Assembly (NCBI GenBank): GCA_903897475.1
Contig: CAIUBS010000042.1
Span: forward strand, 1 to 9,980
Length of the DNA stretch: 9,980 nucleotides
Direction: 5' to 3'
Origin: an uncultured Actinomycetes bacterium
GTDB lineage: Bacteria > Actinomycetota > Actinomycetes > Nanopelagicales > Nanopelagicaceae
In this document: piece by piece, positions 1 to 6,177 of the stretch
How the letters are laid out: every line of letters starts with the position of its first letter
Position numbering within the stretch: the first letter of the stretch is position 1
Made by a program: the position numbers and the translations under genes
Notes under the pieces: model-generated
Databases searched by the model: none
Told to the model about the DNA's origin: nothing
Seen by the model: the letters and a program-made list of their open reading frames with translations, nothing else

Positions 1-204
1 CTTCCAGTGATCACAAATGCACAATCTGCAACCTTGGTTGGTATGAAAAAAGATGATGCCATCTCCTGTATCTCCTTGATGCAAGGTGTACATCGAATTG
101 CTCAAGAGGATGGCCAGGATTTTGCCTTAACTAGGGATTATCGTGTAGATAGAGTCGATCTAACTATCAAAAAAGGAATTGTTACAAAGACTTCGGTGGG
201 ATAA
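1..204 (+). CDS. 3' end of a gene with an I78/potato-inhibitor-like C-terminal domain (partial)
   Basis: The reading frame is open from the first base and ends at TAA 202-204, so the N-terminus probably lies outside the window; the GTG at 7 is not needed as a start. The visible 67 residues have the pattern of small serine-protease inhibitor domains of the I78/potato-inhibitor-I type: a VGM segment followed by an acidic helix start (KKDDA), an EDG turn, a T-RDYR segment, DRV leading into a hydrophobic strand, then KKGIV and a terminal Gly. In such proteins this fold often forms the end of a secreted or lipoprotein chain, and the YR-xDR part holds the inhibitory loop. Function as an inhibitor is inferred from this resemblance only. 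Its stop lies 22 bases from the stop of the convergent lipoprotein gene. Confidence 0.5.
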   Translation, partial: LPVITNAQSATLVGMKKDDAISCISLMQGVHRIAQEDGQDFALTRDYRVDRVDLTIKKGIVTKTSVG

Positions 205-226
205 GTAATCAACTTAAGTAATGTAC

Positions 227-712
227 TTATAGGTTTAAATCTGAGGATTTAGATTTTATTATTGCACCAAGTACACCAAGTTTGTTATCTTCAAAGGATA
301 GTTGGTAAGTAAGAGTGAAATTACCATCCTTACTTACTACATCTACATCCTGCACAAGTGTTTCCTGTTCAACTACACAATCACCAAATGTGTAATCTTG
401 ATAACTTATAAGCATTTGATACTGATTAGAAATGATTAATGAAAACTGTTGTAAATCAACATTTTGTTGGAAAGAGTCAGCAGCGTATTTATATGCCCCT
501 TTAAAATTTCCTGCCGCTAACGCCTTTATTTGACCAGATATATGATTTGCGATCTGCCCCCTTTGTTCATTTGAACATTTTCCGTCATTTAGTTTTATAA
601 ATGGCGATGGATTACCACAAGAAGTAAGTACAACTGTTGCAATTAAAATTTGAATAATGCTCCCACCAGTCATACCGCCAAAACCTTTTTCTGATTTGAC
701 TGACCAATTCAT
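227..712 (-). CDS. Small lipoprotein with DUF4864-like domain
   Basis: This 161-residue protein has a lipoprotein signal: a hydrophobic stretch at about residues 19-30 ends in a lipobox LTSC with the lipidated Cys at residue 32. The mature part contains the pattern of DUF4864 domains: a helix with QIKALAAGNFKGAYKYAA (about 61-78), then a segment with FQQ and YQ-Y and a TFGD element near 108-111. Two more cysteines (46 and 112) could form a disulfide outside the membrane. The biochemical role of this family is unknown. The ATG at 712 is preferred because a TATACT -10 lies exactly 6 bases upstream, as at other genes here; an in-frame ATG at 673 (residue 14) has a weak AAGG upstream and would still leave the lipobox intact but would remove both lysines of the n-region. 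Confidence 0.75.
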   Translation of the reverse strand: MNWSVKSEKGFGGMTGGSIIQILIATVVLTSCGNPSPFIKLNDGKCSNEQRGQIANHISGQIKALAAGNFKGAYKYAADSFQQNVDLQQFSLIISNQYQMLISYQDYTFGDCVVEQETLVQDVDVVSKDGNFTLTYQLSFEDNKLGVLGAIIKSKSSDLNL

Positions 713-718
713 CTGCTT

Positions 719-724
719 AGTATA
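719..724 (-). promoter_or_regulatory. -10 element TATACT, leaderless promoter of the lipoprotein gene
   Basis: On the minus strand TATACT is followed by six bases and then the ATG at 712, so transcription would begin at or next to the A of the start codon. No Shine-Dalgarno sequence and no good -35 element are visible. The same spacing recurs at five other genes in the window. Confidence 0.55.
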
Positions 725-845
725 GAAAGCAAAATGGCTAGATAGAATAGAAAAATAGATTAATTAGCTCACTTTAAAATTCAGTAAATCTACATACCTA
801 GAAGATTTTATGGCTAATAATTTGAAGTGATTCTCCACTATATAG

Positions 846-920
846 GTCAGATATACCACACAGTATTGGAGTAATTCTCAGGGTAGCGCTGGTGCTAAAG
901 ATTGGGCTCGTAGAGCATAA
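846..920 (+). pseudogene. Possible 3' relic of a decayed gene
   Basis: A 24-codon stretch ending in TAA at 918 has no ATG, GTG or TTG start and follows an in-frame TAG at 843. Its translation is protein-like: it has two tryptophans, a QGSAGAKDWARRA tail and a clearly higher G+C content than the surrounding AT-rich spacer. It could be the surviving C-terminus of a lost gene. I do not recognise the family, and chance is a real alternative for so short a frame. Confidence 0.2.
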
Positions 921-941
921 ATTTGGAGATAAAGGAATTTA

Positions 942-969
942 GTTCTTATTAGCCAATTTAAGTAAGAAC
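942..969. promoter_or_regulatory. Inverted repeat GTTCTTA-N14-TAAGAAC, candidate operator of hisN
   Basis: The arms at 942-948 and 963-969 are perfect 7-base inverted copies with centres 21 bases apart, close to two helical turns. The element lies about 25-52 bases before the presumed start of hisN transcription at 994, overlapping the place where a -35 would be. That position suits a dimeric regulator; a hairpin with a 14-base loop is the other reading. No regulator gene is adjacent. Confidence 0.3.
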
Positions 970-981
970 GGCAAAGATGGG

Positions 982-987
982 TAAACT
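982..987 (+). promoter_or_regulatory. -10 element TAAACT, leaderless promoter of hisN
   Basis: TAAACT is followed by six bases and then the GTG start codon at 994, with no Shine-Dalgarno sequence between. This spacing decides the GTG as start and predicts a leaderless mRNA. The -35 region is not recognisable. Confidence 0.55.
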
Positions 988-993
988 GCTCAT

Positions 994-1776
994 GTGAGTG
1001 ATTTAAAACTGGCCCTTGAATTAGCTGATCTAGCAGATCAAATATCAATTTCTCGTTTTGGATCTACCGATTTAATTGTCACAGAAAAGCCTGATTTAAC
1101 CCCAGTATCTGATGCAGATCGCAAAATCGAAGAGGTGATAAGAGAGCATTTAAGATTACATAATTCATCTGATGGTGTAATTGGCGAGGAGTTTGAAAAA
1201 AAGAGTTCAACTAATAATCGAGAGTGGATATTAGACCCTATCGATGGCACAAAAAATTACATCAGAGGTGTCCCAGTTTGGGCCACGCTAATTGCACTTA
1301 GAATTAAGAATGAAATAACTTGCACAGTTGTTTCTGCACCAGCGATAAATAGGCGATGGTATGCCACAAAAGGTGAGGGTGCATTTGTCTGTGAAAATAT
1401 TTTAGGCAAACAAACAACTAGAAGACTTCAAGTAAGTGGTGTGAATAAAATTTCTGATGCTAGTTTTGCATTTGCTGAAGTAGTTAAGAAGGATCACTGG
1501 GAAGCAAATTATGAATCATTTTTAAAATTATCAAATGAGGTTTGGCGAAGTAGGGGATTTGGGGATTTTTGGGCCCATATGTTGGTTGCTGAAGGGGCGG
1601 TGGACTTTACTATCGAACCAAAACTTGCCCTTTGGGATATGGCGGCGTTGTACTTAATTGTTAAAGAGGCAGGTGGCTCATTTACCAATCTTGCGGGAGT
1701 AGATGGAGTAACAGGAGCCGGAGCAATATCATCTAATGGCAAACTTCATGATCAACTTGTTAAACGATTTAACTAA
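994..1776 (+). CDS. hisN: Histidinol-phosphatase, inositol-monophosphatase family
   Basis: The 260-residue protein is full length for the inositol-monophosphatase superfamily, a Mg-dependent, Li-sensitive class of cytosolic phosphatases. The metal site is visible: the GEE motif at 64-66, WILDPIDGTKNYIRG at 78-92 (the D-P-I-D-G-T signature) and LWDMAA at 213-218 providing the third acidic ligand. The segments RGVPVWATLIAL after the signature and RGFGDFWAHMLVAEGAVD (187-204) are those I associate with actinobacterial HisN, which removes phosphate from L-histidinol phosphate in the penultimate part of histidine synthesis. Inositol-1-phosphatase is the main alternative. It is transcribed alone, outside any visible his operon, and its stop lies 10 bases from the stop of the convergent phosphotransferase gene. 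The start is GTG, chosen from the -10 spacing. Confidence 0.82.
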   Translation: MSDLKLALELADLADQISISRFGSTDLIVTEKPDLTPVSDADRKIEEVIREHLRLHNSSDGVIGEEFEKKSSTNNREWILDPIDGTKNYIRGVPVWATLIALRIKNEITCTVVSAPAINRRWYATKGEGAFVCENILGKQTTRRLQVSGVNKISDASFAFAEVVKKDHWEANYESFLKLSNEVWRSRGFGDFWAHMLVAEGAVDFTIEPKLALWDMAALYLIVKEAGGSFTNLAGVDGVTGAGAISSNGKLHDQLVKRFN

Positions 1777-1786
1777 GTGTTTAGAA

Positions 1787-2698
1787 TTAAGTGCTCTTGG
1801 TAGTAACTGTTGTTAAAGCTGATTTAAATTGAGTTGAGGAAAAATCAATGCAAGCCCGATCATACTTTTGCATTCCCCACTGCCAAAAATCAAAATCTAT
1901 GTCAGAGATACTATTTTGAATTGAAGCCCATAAGCTCCAGCCATATCTAGCTAGCAGTGCAAATAACCAGGCTCTTGCAACCTTTTCTGGCCTATGTTCA
2001 CCATAGTAACTATCAACTAGTTCTATTAATTGTTCATAACTAAGTTCTGATTCACTATAAATATTGCCCAATTCAAAGCAGGCATCATTATTGCCGGAGT
2101 ACTCATAATCTATTAACCAAATTTTTTGACCATCATCAATAAAATTTGCTGCAAGTAGATCATTATTACAGGGTACCTTTCCCTCATCTAAGACTGCCAG
2201 GGCTGATTTCATTTGTGAAAGTTTTGATGCATAATCCAAGTAATTTTTAGGAACTCTAAAACCACGCTCAGTAACAATTTTTAGATAATTTTGTTGTATT
2301 TCAAACATATCAAAATCTCGGACAAAGGCTTTAGCAGAGTGCAATTTCTTAACACTTTGAGCAATTCTTTCTAGATTTGCAGCCACATCAGCTGCACCAT
2401 ATGTCCTACCTGGTAAATAACCAATAACTAAAAGTCCAAAGTCAGGTAAAAAGTCATAAACCGGAGCACCTACTCCAATCTCTGCAGCAATCTTAGAGTT
2501 TTCAAACTCAGCCATACGGTCAATAGAAAGTAGGGATGATTTATTACTTGAAACTCTGGCAACGTAATCGCCAGAAGGTGTTGAGACTTTAAGATTTATA
2601 TTAGTCAATCCTCCAGATAGTTCGGTCACCTGATCTCTAACTTGTAATCTTGGAACTAAATTTAGAAGATCACTAAATCCATTGATTGAGTTGCCCAC
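1787..2698 (-). CDS. Choline/ethanolamine kinase-like phosphotransferase (APH fold)
   Basis: This 303-residue protein has the layout of small-molecule kinases of the aminoglycoside-phosphotransferase/choline-kinase fold. An N-lobe carries LSGGLTNINLKV (28-38), which resembles the nucleotide loop, and YVARV (45-49) in the strand where a Lys or Arg contacts ATP. The C-lobe has the catalytic loop PCNNDLLAANF (176-186), with Asp180 as the expected base and Asn185 as a metal ligand, and then LIDYEYSGNNDACFELGN (195-212), with Asp197 as the second metal ligand. Aromatic residues in the C-terminal helices (WSLWAS, FWQWGMQKY) could build a pocket for a quaternary amine. The usual His of the HND motif is Asn178. 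The substrate is inferred as choline or a related alcohol from the family and from the divergent dehydrogenase. The start is GTG at 2698, supported by TATCCT six bases upstream. Confidence 0.7.
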   Translation of the reverse strand: MGNSINGFSDLLNLVPRLQVRDQVTELSGGLTNINLKVSTPSGDYVARVSSNKSSLLSIDRMAEFENSKIAAEIGVGAPVYDFLPDFGLLVIGYLPGRTYGAADVAANLERIAQSVKKLHSAKAFVRDFDMFEIQQNYLKIVTERGFRVPKNYLDYASKLSQMKSALAVLDEGKVPCNNDLLAANFIDDGQKIWLIDYEYSGNNDACFELGNIYSESELSYEQLIELVDSYYGEHRPEKVARAWLFALLARYGWSLWASIQNSISDIDFDFWQWGMQKYDRACIDFSSTQFKSALTTVTTKST

Positions 2699-2720
2699 AG
2701 ATAAAGGATACAGTTGGATT
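2699..2720. promoter_or_regulatory. 22-bp symmetric bidirectional leaderless promoter
   Basis: The gap between the GTG at 2698 (-) and the ATG at 2721 (+) contains a -10 on each strand: TATCCT (complement of 2705-2710) and TACAGT (2709-2714). Each is exactly six bases from its start codon. The two hexamers share the TA at 2709-2710, which is also the exact centre of the gap. Any -35 element must lie inside the opposite gene; for the plus direction TTGAGT at 2687-2692 with a 16-base spacer is possible. Confidence 0.55.
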
Positions 2721-5177
2721 ATGGCTACACAAGAGCTACCTAGTAGAGCAAAGATTGTTGTAATCGGTGGCGGTGTTGGCGGGACTTCAGTTGCCTATCA
2801 TCTAGCGCAATTGGGTGAAAAAGATGTGATACTTCTAGATAGATCAGATTTAACAAGTGGTTCAACATTTCACTCCGCAGGATTAGTTGGTCAATTGCGA
2901 GCAGATCCAACACTAACCAAAATGAATATGTACTCAGTAGAGCTATATCGAAAACTAGAGCTTAGTGAAACACCGGCATCCTGGCGTGAGTGTGGGTCAA
3001 TAAAAATTGCATCAAGTAAAGAACGTATGCAGGAGATAAGACGCCAAATCGGTTGGGCAAAGACCTTTGGTTTAGATCTACAAGAGATTTCAACTGCTCA
3101 AGCTAAAGAGTTATTTCCACTTATGGATACCACCGATGTAGTAGGTGGTTGTTATATGGCATCTGATGGACAGGTAGATCCATCTCAATTAACCCAAGCT
3201 ATGGCAGCGGGCGCCAGAAAAGGTGGGGTAAAAATCTTTACCCACACCAGAGTTTTAGCGATTAATACCGATAGAAACCGAATCAAATCAGTAAGTACTG
3301 ATAAGGGTGAGATTGAGTGCGAGATAGTAGTTAATTGTGGTGGCATGTTTGCCGCAGAAATCGGCAGATTAGCAAAGGTTAGAGTTCCCATAATTCCGAT
3401 GAGCCATCAATATCTAATTACAGAAAATTTCCTTCCTGATGATGCAAAATTCTTACCATCCCTTAGAGATCCCGATAATTTGATTTACTTTAGGCAAGAG
3501 GTAAAAGGCCTAGTAATGGGTGGTTATGAGCGAAATTCAAAACCATTTACTGCAAGTAGTACTTCATATGATCAAATCCCAGCAGATTTTAACTCTAAGT
3601 TATTACCTGAGGAGTGGGATCGATTTGAAGAGATTGCCACAAATGCAGCAAAAAGAGTTCCTAAGATGAGTGAGGTTGGCTTAAAAAACTTTATTAATGG
3701 ACCAGAAGGATTCACCCCAGATAATGAGTTTTGTTTAGGTGAAACCTCCGTTGGTGGCTTTTATGTTGCAGCTGGTTTTTGTGCTCATGGAATTGCTGGC
3801 GCTGGTGGAATTGGCAAGGTAGTTGCAGAGTGGATTGTTGGCGGTGAGCCAAGTATGGATCTGTGGCATATGGATATTAAACGATTCTCTGATGCCTACA
3901 ACTCACCAAAATTTACACTGGCACGGGTTACTGAAAATTATGAAGCTTATTACGACATTCATTATCCAGGTGAGGAGCGGCAAAGTGCACGGGAAGAGAA
4001 TAAATCTCCGATTTATCAATGGCATAAAGATAATGGCGCAGTATTTGGGGAAAAGGCGGCCTGGGAGCGGGTTAATTACTATTTAAATCCCAGTGAGAAG
4101 ATGGATGAGAGTTTAAAACCAAATGGTTGGGTAGGAATAAATTGGCACCCAGCTGTATCACTTGAACACTTTGCCACAAGAAACTCTGCTGGCTTATTTG
4201 ATGAATCTAGTTTTTCTAAAATAAAGATAAAGGGTAAAAAATCTGGTGAGTTTTTAAATTATGTTTGTGCTAATAATGTTGTTAAAGGGGTGGGTAAAAC
4301 AACCTATACCCAAGCGCTCAATAAAAAGGGTGGAATTGAATCTGATTACACTGTAACTCAAGTTGCAGAAGATGAGTTTTTGATAATAACTGGAACTGCA
4401 TTTTTAAATCATGATAAGGGCTGGCTAGAAAAGGTAGCTAGAGAGAGTAATTTTGAGGAGGTAGAGATCACCGATATCACAAAGCAGCTTGCCTGCTTTG
4501 GTATCTGGGGACCAAATGCTAGAAAGATATTGCAGAAAGTAACCAATGCGGATCTATCAAATCAAGCATTTAGTTTTATGCATTCAAAAATGATTGAGTT
4601 AGGTGGTGTTAATTTAAGAGCTACCCGAATTACCTACGTTGGTGAGTTGGGTTGGGAGTTATATGTGCCAGCAGATGATGCGTTAAAGGTTTGGCTTTTG
4701 ATTTTAGAGGCGGGTAAAGAGTTTAATCTTCGCCCATGTGGCTATCGAGCAATTGAATCTCTTCGTCTAGAAAAAGGATATAGAGCTTGGGCTGGTGAGA
4801 TTAATTCTGAGACTAACCCATTTGAGGCTGGATTAGGGTTTGCTGTTTCCATGAAGAAAGATAATTTTGTTGGCAAGGCAGCGATAGAGCAATTAAAAGA
4901 TAATTTAAATAGAAAATTAAGCGCTCTAACATTTGATGATATTAAAGATGTGGCTATGGGAAATGAGCCGATATTTGTGAACAACTCGGTAGTAGGAAGA
5001 GTTAAATCAGCCGGTCAGGGTTACACCATTAAAAAAGCGATCGCATATGCATATTTACCAGCTGATATCGCAAAGGTTGGCACAAAAGTTGAGGTTGAGA
5101 TGTTTGGAACTAAAAAAACAGCCACTATTGAGGCTGAGCCTTTATTTGATCCTCAAAGTGAACGGGTAAAGAGCTAG
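2721..5177 (+). CDS. FAD oxidoreductase-GcvT fusion, dimethylglycine/sarcosine dehydrogenase family
   Basis: From the ATG at 2721 the protein has 818 residues, close to the usual size of dimethylglycine dehydrogenase/oxidase and sarcosine dehydrogenase. It begins with a dinucleotide-binding fold, IVVIGGGVGG (12-21), followed by TSGSTFHSAGLVG (45-57). In this family the His of the STxH motif, here His51, is the covalent flavin-attachment residue. The FAD domain closes with GFYVAAGFCAHGIAGAGGIG, about residues 350-370. A central domain leads to a C-terminal aminomethyltransferase (GcvT) domain with FGIWGPNAR, YVGELGWELYVP and RLEKGYRAWAGEI motifs. The enzyme would oxidatively demethylate a methylated glycine and pass the one-carbon unit to tetrahydrofolate. 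The exact substrate cannot be read from the sequence. A TTG 39 bases upstream is in frame but would place 13 poorly fitting residues before the fold and bypass the -10 spacing. Confidence 0.82.
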   Translation: MATQELPSRAKIVVIGGGVGGTSVAYHLAQLGEKDVILLDRSDLTSGSTFHSAGLVGQLRADPTLTKMNMYSVELYRKLELSETPASWRECGSIKIASSKERMQEIRRQIGWAKTFGLDLQEISTAQAKELFPLMDTTDVVGGCYMASDGQVDPSQLTQAMAAGARKGGVKIFTHTRVLAINTDRNRIKSVSTDKGEIECEIVVNCGGMFAAEIGRLAKVRVPIIPMSHQYLITENFLPDDAKFLPSLRDPDNLIYFRQEVKGLVMGGYERNSKPFTASSTSYDQIPADFNSKLLPEEWDRFEEIATNAAKRVPKMSEVGLKNFINGPEGFTPDNEFCLGETSVGGFYVAAGFCAHGIAGAGGIGKVVAEWIVGGEPSMDLWHMDIKRFSDAYNSPKFTLARVTENYEAYYDIHYPGEERQSAREENKSPIYQWHKDNGAVFGEKAAWERVNYYLNPSEKMDESLKPNGWVGINWHPAVSLEHFATRNSAGLFDESSFSKIKIKGKKSGEFLNYVCANNVVKGVGKTTYTQALNKKGGIESDYTVTQVAEDEFLIITGTAFLNHDKGWLEKVARESNFEEVEITDITKQLACFGIWGPNARKILQKVTNADLSNQAFSFMHSKMIELGGVNLRATRITYVGELGWELYVPADDALKVWLLILEAGKEFNLRPCGYRAIESLRLEKGYRAWAGEINSETNPFEAGLGFAVSMKKDNFVGKAAIEQLKDNLNRKLSALTFDDIKDVAMGNEPIFVNNSVVGRVKSAGQGYTIKKAIAYAYLPADIAKVGTKVEVEMFGTKKTATIEAEPLFDPQSERVKS

Positions 5178-5258
5178 TTTTCTATACAACGGTTTTACTC
5201 ATCTAACTTTCCCAGAGAATTTAAAGATTTATATAGCAGTAAAAGTTAATAACTCTAA

Positions 5259-5264
5259 TAGGCT
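5259..5264 (+). promoter_or_regulatory. -10 element TAGGCT, leaderless promoter of the cys operon
   Basis: TAGGCT is followed by seven bases and the ATG of cysD at 5272, with no Shine-Dalgarno match between them. The spacing is one base longer than at the other genes. The 94-base gap before cysD is AT-rich and shows no clear riboswitch or strong terminator for the upstream gene. Confidence 0.45.
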
Positions 5265-5271
5265 TGCGAAC

Positions 5272-6177
5272 ATGGCATCTGGCTCATTAGTCCTAGCACA
5301 GCTAGAAAGTGAAGCGATTGAAATAATTCGCCACACTTCAGCCACTGTTAAAAAGCCAGTAATGCTTTACTCAATCGGTAAAGACTCTTCGGTCCTATTG
5401 CATTTAGCGATGAAGGCTTTTTATCCAGCTCCTATTCCATTTCCATTACTTCATATTGATACCACCTGGAAGTTTAGAGAGATGATTACTTTCCGTGATC
5501 AGATATCAAAGCAGTATGGTGTTGAGTTATTTGTTCACACTAATAAGGATGGTGTAGCTGCAAATATCACACCATTTAATACTGGAATATCTGAATACAC
5601 CAGAGTGATGAAGACAGTAGCCCTTCGCCAAGCCTTAGATCTTTATGGATTTGATGGCGCACTTGGTGGCTCAAGACGAGATGAGGAGCGATCAAGAGCA
5701 AAGGAGCGAGTCTTTAGCGTAAGGGGTGTTGGCCACTCTTGGAATCCTAGAATGCAACGACCAGAGCTTTGGCGTTCATATAACTCACTGCTTGCAACTG
5801 GAGAGAGTCTTCGCATATTTCCATTATCTGATTGGGTGGAGGCTGATATTTGGCAGTACATCTATCAAGAAAATATTCCAGTAAATCCACTTTACTTTGC
5901 CAAAGTACGTCCTGTAGTAAAGCGCGGTGAGCAATTAATAATGATTGATGATGATCGCTATCCACTAAATCCAGGTGAGCAGCCGCAGCAGATTGAGGTT
6001 AGATTTAGAACTTTAGGTTGCTATCCACTTACAGCCGCTACGCAATCATCAGCAAAAACTTTGCCTGAGATTGTAGACGAGGTCTTAAATGTTAAATTAT
6101 CAGAGCGGGCAACTAGATTAATTGATGGTGCAAATGAAGATTCAATGGAGAAGAAAAAAATAGAGGGTTACTTCTAA
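5272..6177 (+). CDS. cysD: Sulfate adenylyltransferase subunit 2
   Basis: CysD is the catalytic small subunit of heterodimeric ATP sulfurylase. With CysN it makes adenosine 5'-phosphosulfate from ATP and sulfate in the cytosol. The 301-residue length equals that of the E. coli protein to within a residue. The PP-loop YSIGKDSSVLLHLA (33-46) that binds ATP is intact, and the family-specific blocks are present: LLHIDTTWKFREM, GGSRRDEERSRAKERVFS, RPELWRSYN, DWVEADIWQYI, RFRTLGCYPLTAATQS and the closing MEKKKIEGYF. Its TAA overlaps the ATG of cysNC by one base (TAATG), so the two subunits are probably translationally coupled. The start fits the family N-terminus, where a short helix precedes the LESEAIEIIR segment. 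Confidence 0.95.
   Translation: MASGSLVLAQLESEAIEIIRHTSATVKKPVMLYSIGKDSSVLLHLAMKAFYPAPIPFPLLHIDTTWKFREMITFRDQISKQYGVELFVHTNKDGVAANITPFNTGISEYTRVMKTVALRQALDLYGFDGALGGSRRDEERSRAKERVFSVRGVGHSWNPRMQRPELWRSYNSLLATGESLRIFPLSDWVEADIWQYIYQENIPVNPLYFAKVRPVVKRGEQLIMIDDDRYPLNPGEQPQQIEVRFRTLGCYPLTAATQSSAKTLPEIVDEVLNVKLSERATRLIDGANEDSMEKKKIEGYF
6163..6167 (+). promoter_or_regulatory. Shine-Dalgarno GAGGG of cysNC
   Basis: GAGGG lies nine bases before the ATG at 6177, inside the last codons of cysD. Internal operon genes here use such sites while the first gene of each unit does not. Confidence 0.45.

Larger units (their letters stand above)
713..993. other. Intergenic region between lipoprotein gene and hisN
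   Basis: This is the longest gap in the window (281 bases) and separates two divergent genes. It holds the lipoprotein promoter near 719, the hisN promoter near 982, a 7-bp inverted repeat at 942-969 and a possible coding relic at 846-920. I see no tRNA, no convincing small gene with a start codon, and no strong terminator. Confidence 0.6.

Noticed and set aside
236..257. Hairpin TAAATC-TGAG-GATTTA followed by a T-rich stretch, as terminator of the first gene
   Set aside because: The stem is six mostly A-T pairs, too weak to call, and it lies in the codons of the convergent lipoprotein, where repeated Lys/Ser codons explain the symmetry.
671..673. Internal ATG as start of the lipoprotein
   Set aside because: Only a weak AAGG lies upstream and the shorter form would lose the positive n-region; the ATG at 712 has TATACT at the recurrent six-base spacing. 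It remains the second choice.
881..920. GC-rich patch resembling part of a tRNA D-arm
   Set aside because: There is no T-loop GTTCGANTCC match, no acceptor stem partner and no anticodon arm at a suitable distance.
2682..2720. TTG start 39 bases upstream of the FAD oxidoreductase ATG
   Set aside because: It would add 13 residues before the FAD fold and overlap the divergent gene's start; the ATG at 2721 has a -10 at the same spacing as neighbours and gives a normal family N-terminus.
5193..5248. Inverted repeats TTTTACT/AGTAAAA and TAACTTT/AAAGTTA before cysD, possible leader structure
   Set aside because: The arms are short, AT-rich, far apart and mutually overlapping, and no known sulfur-related riboswitch pattern is visible; chance explains them.
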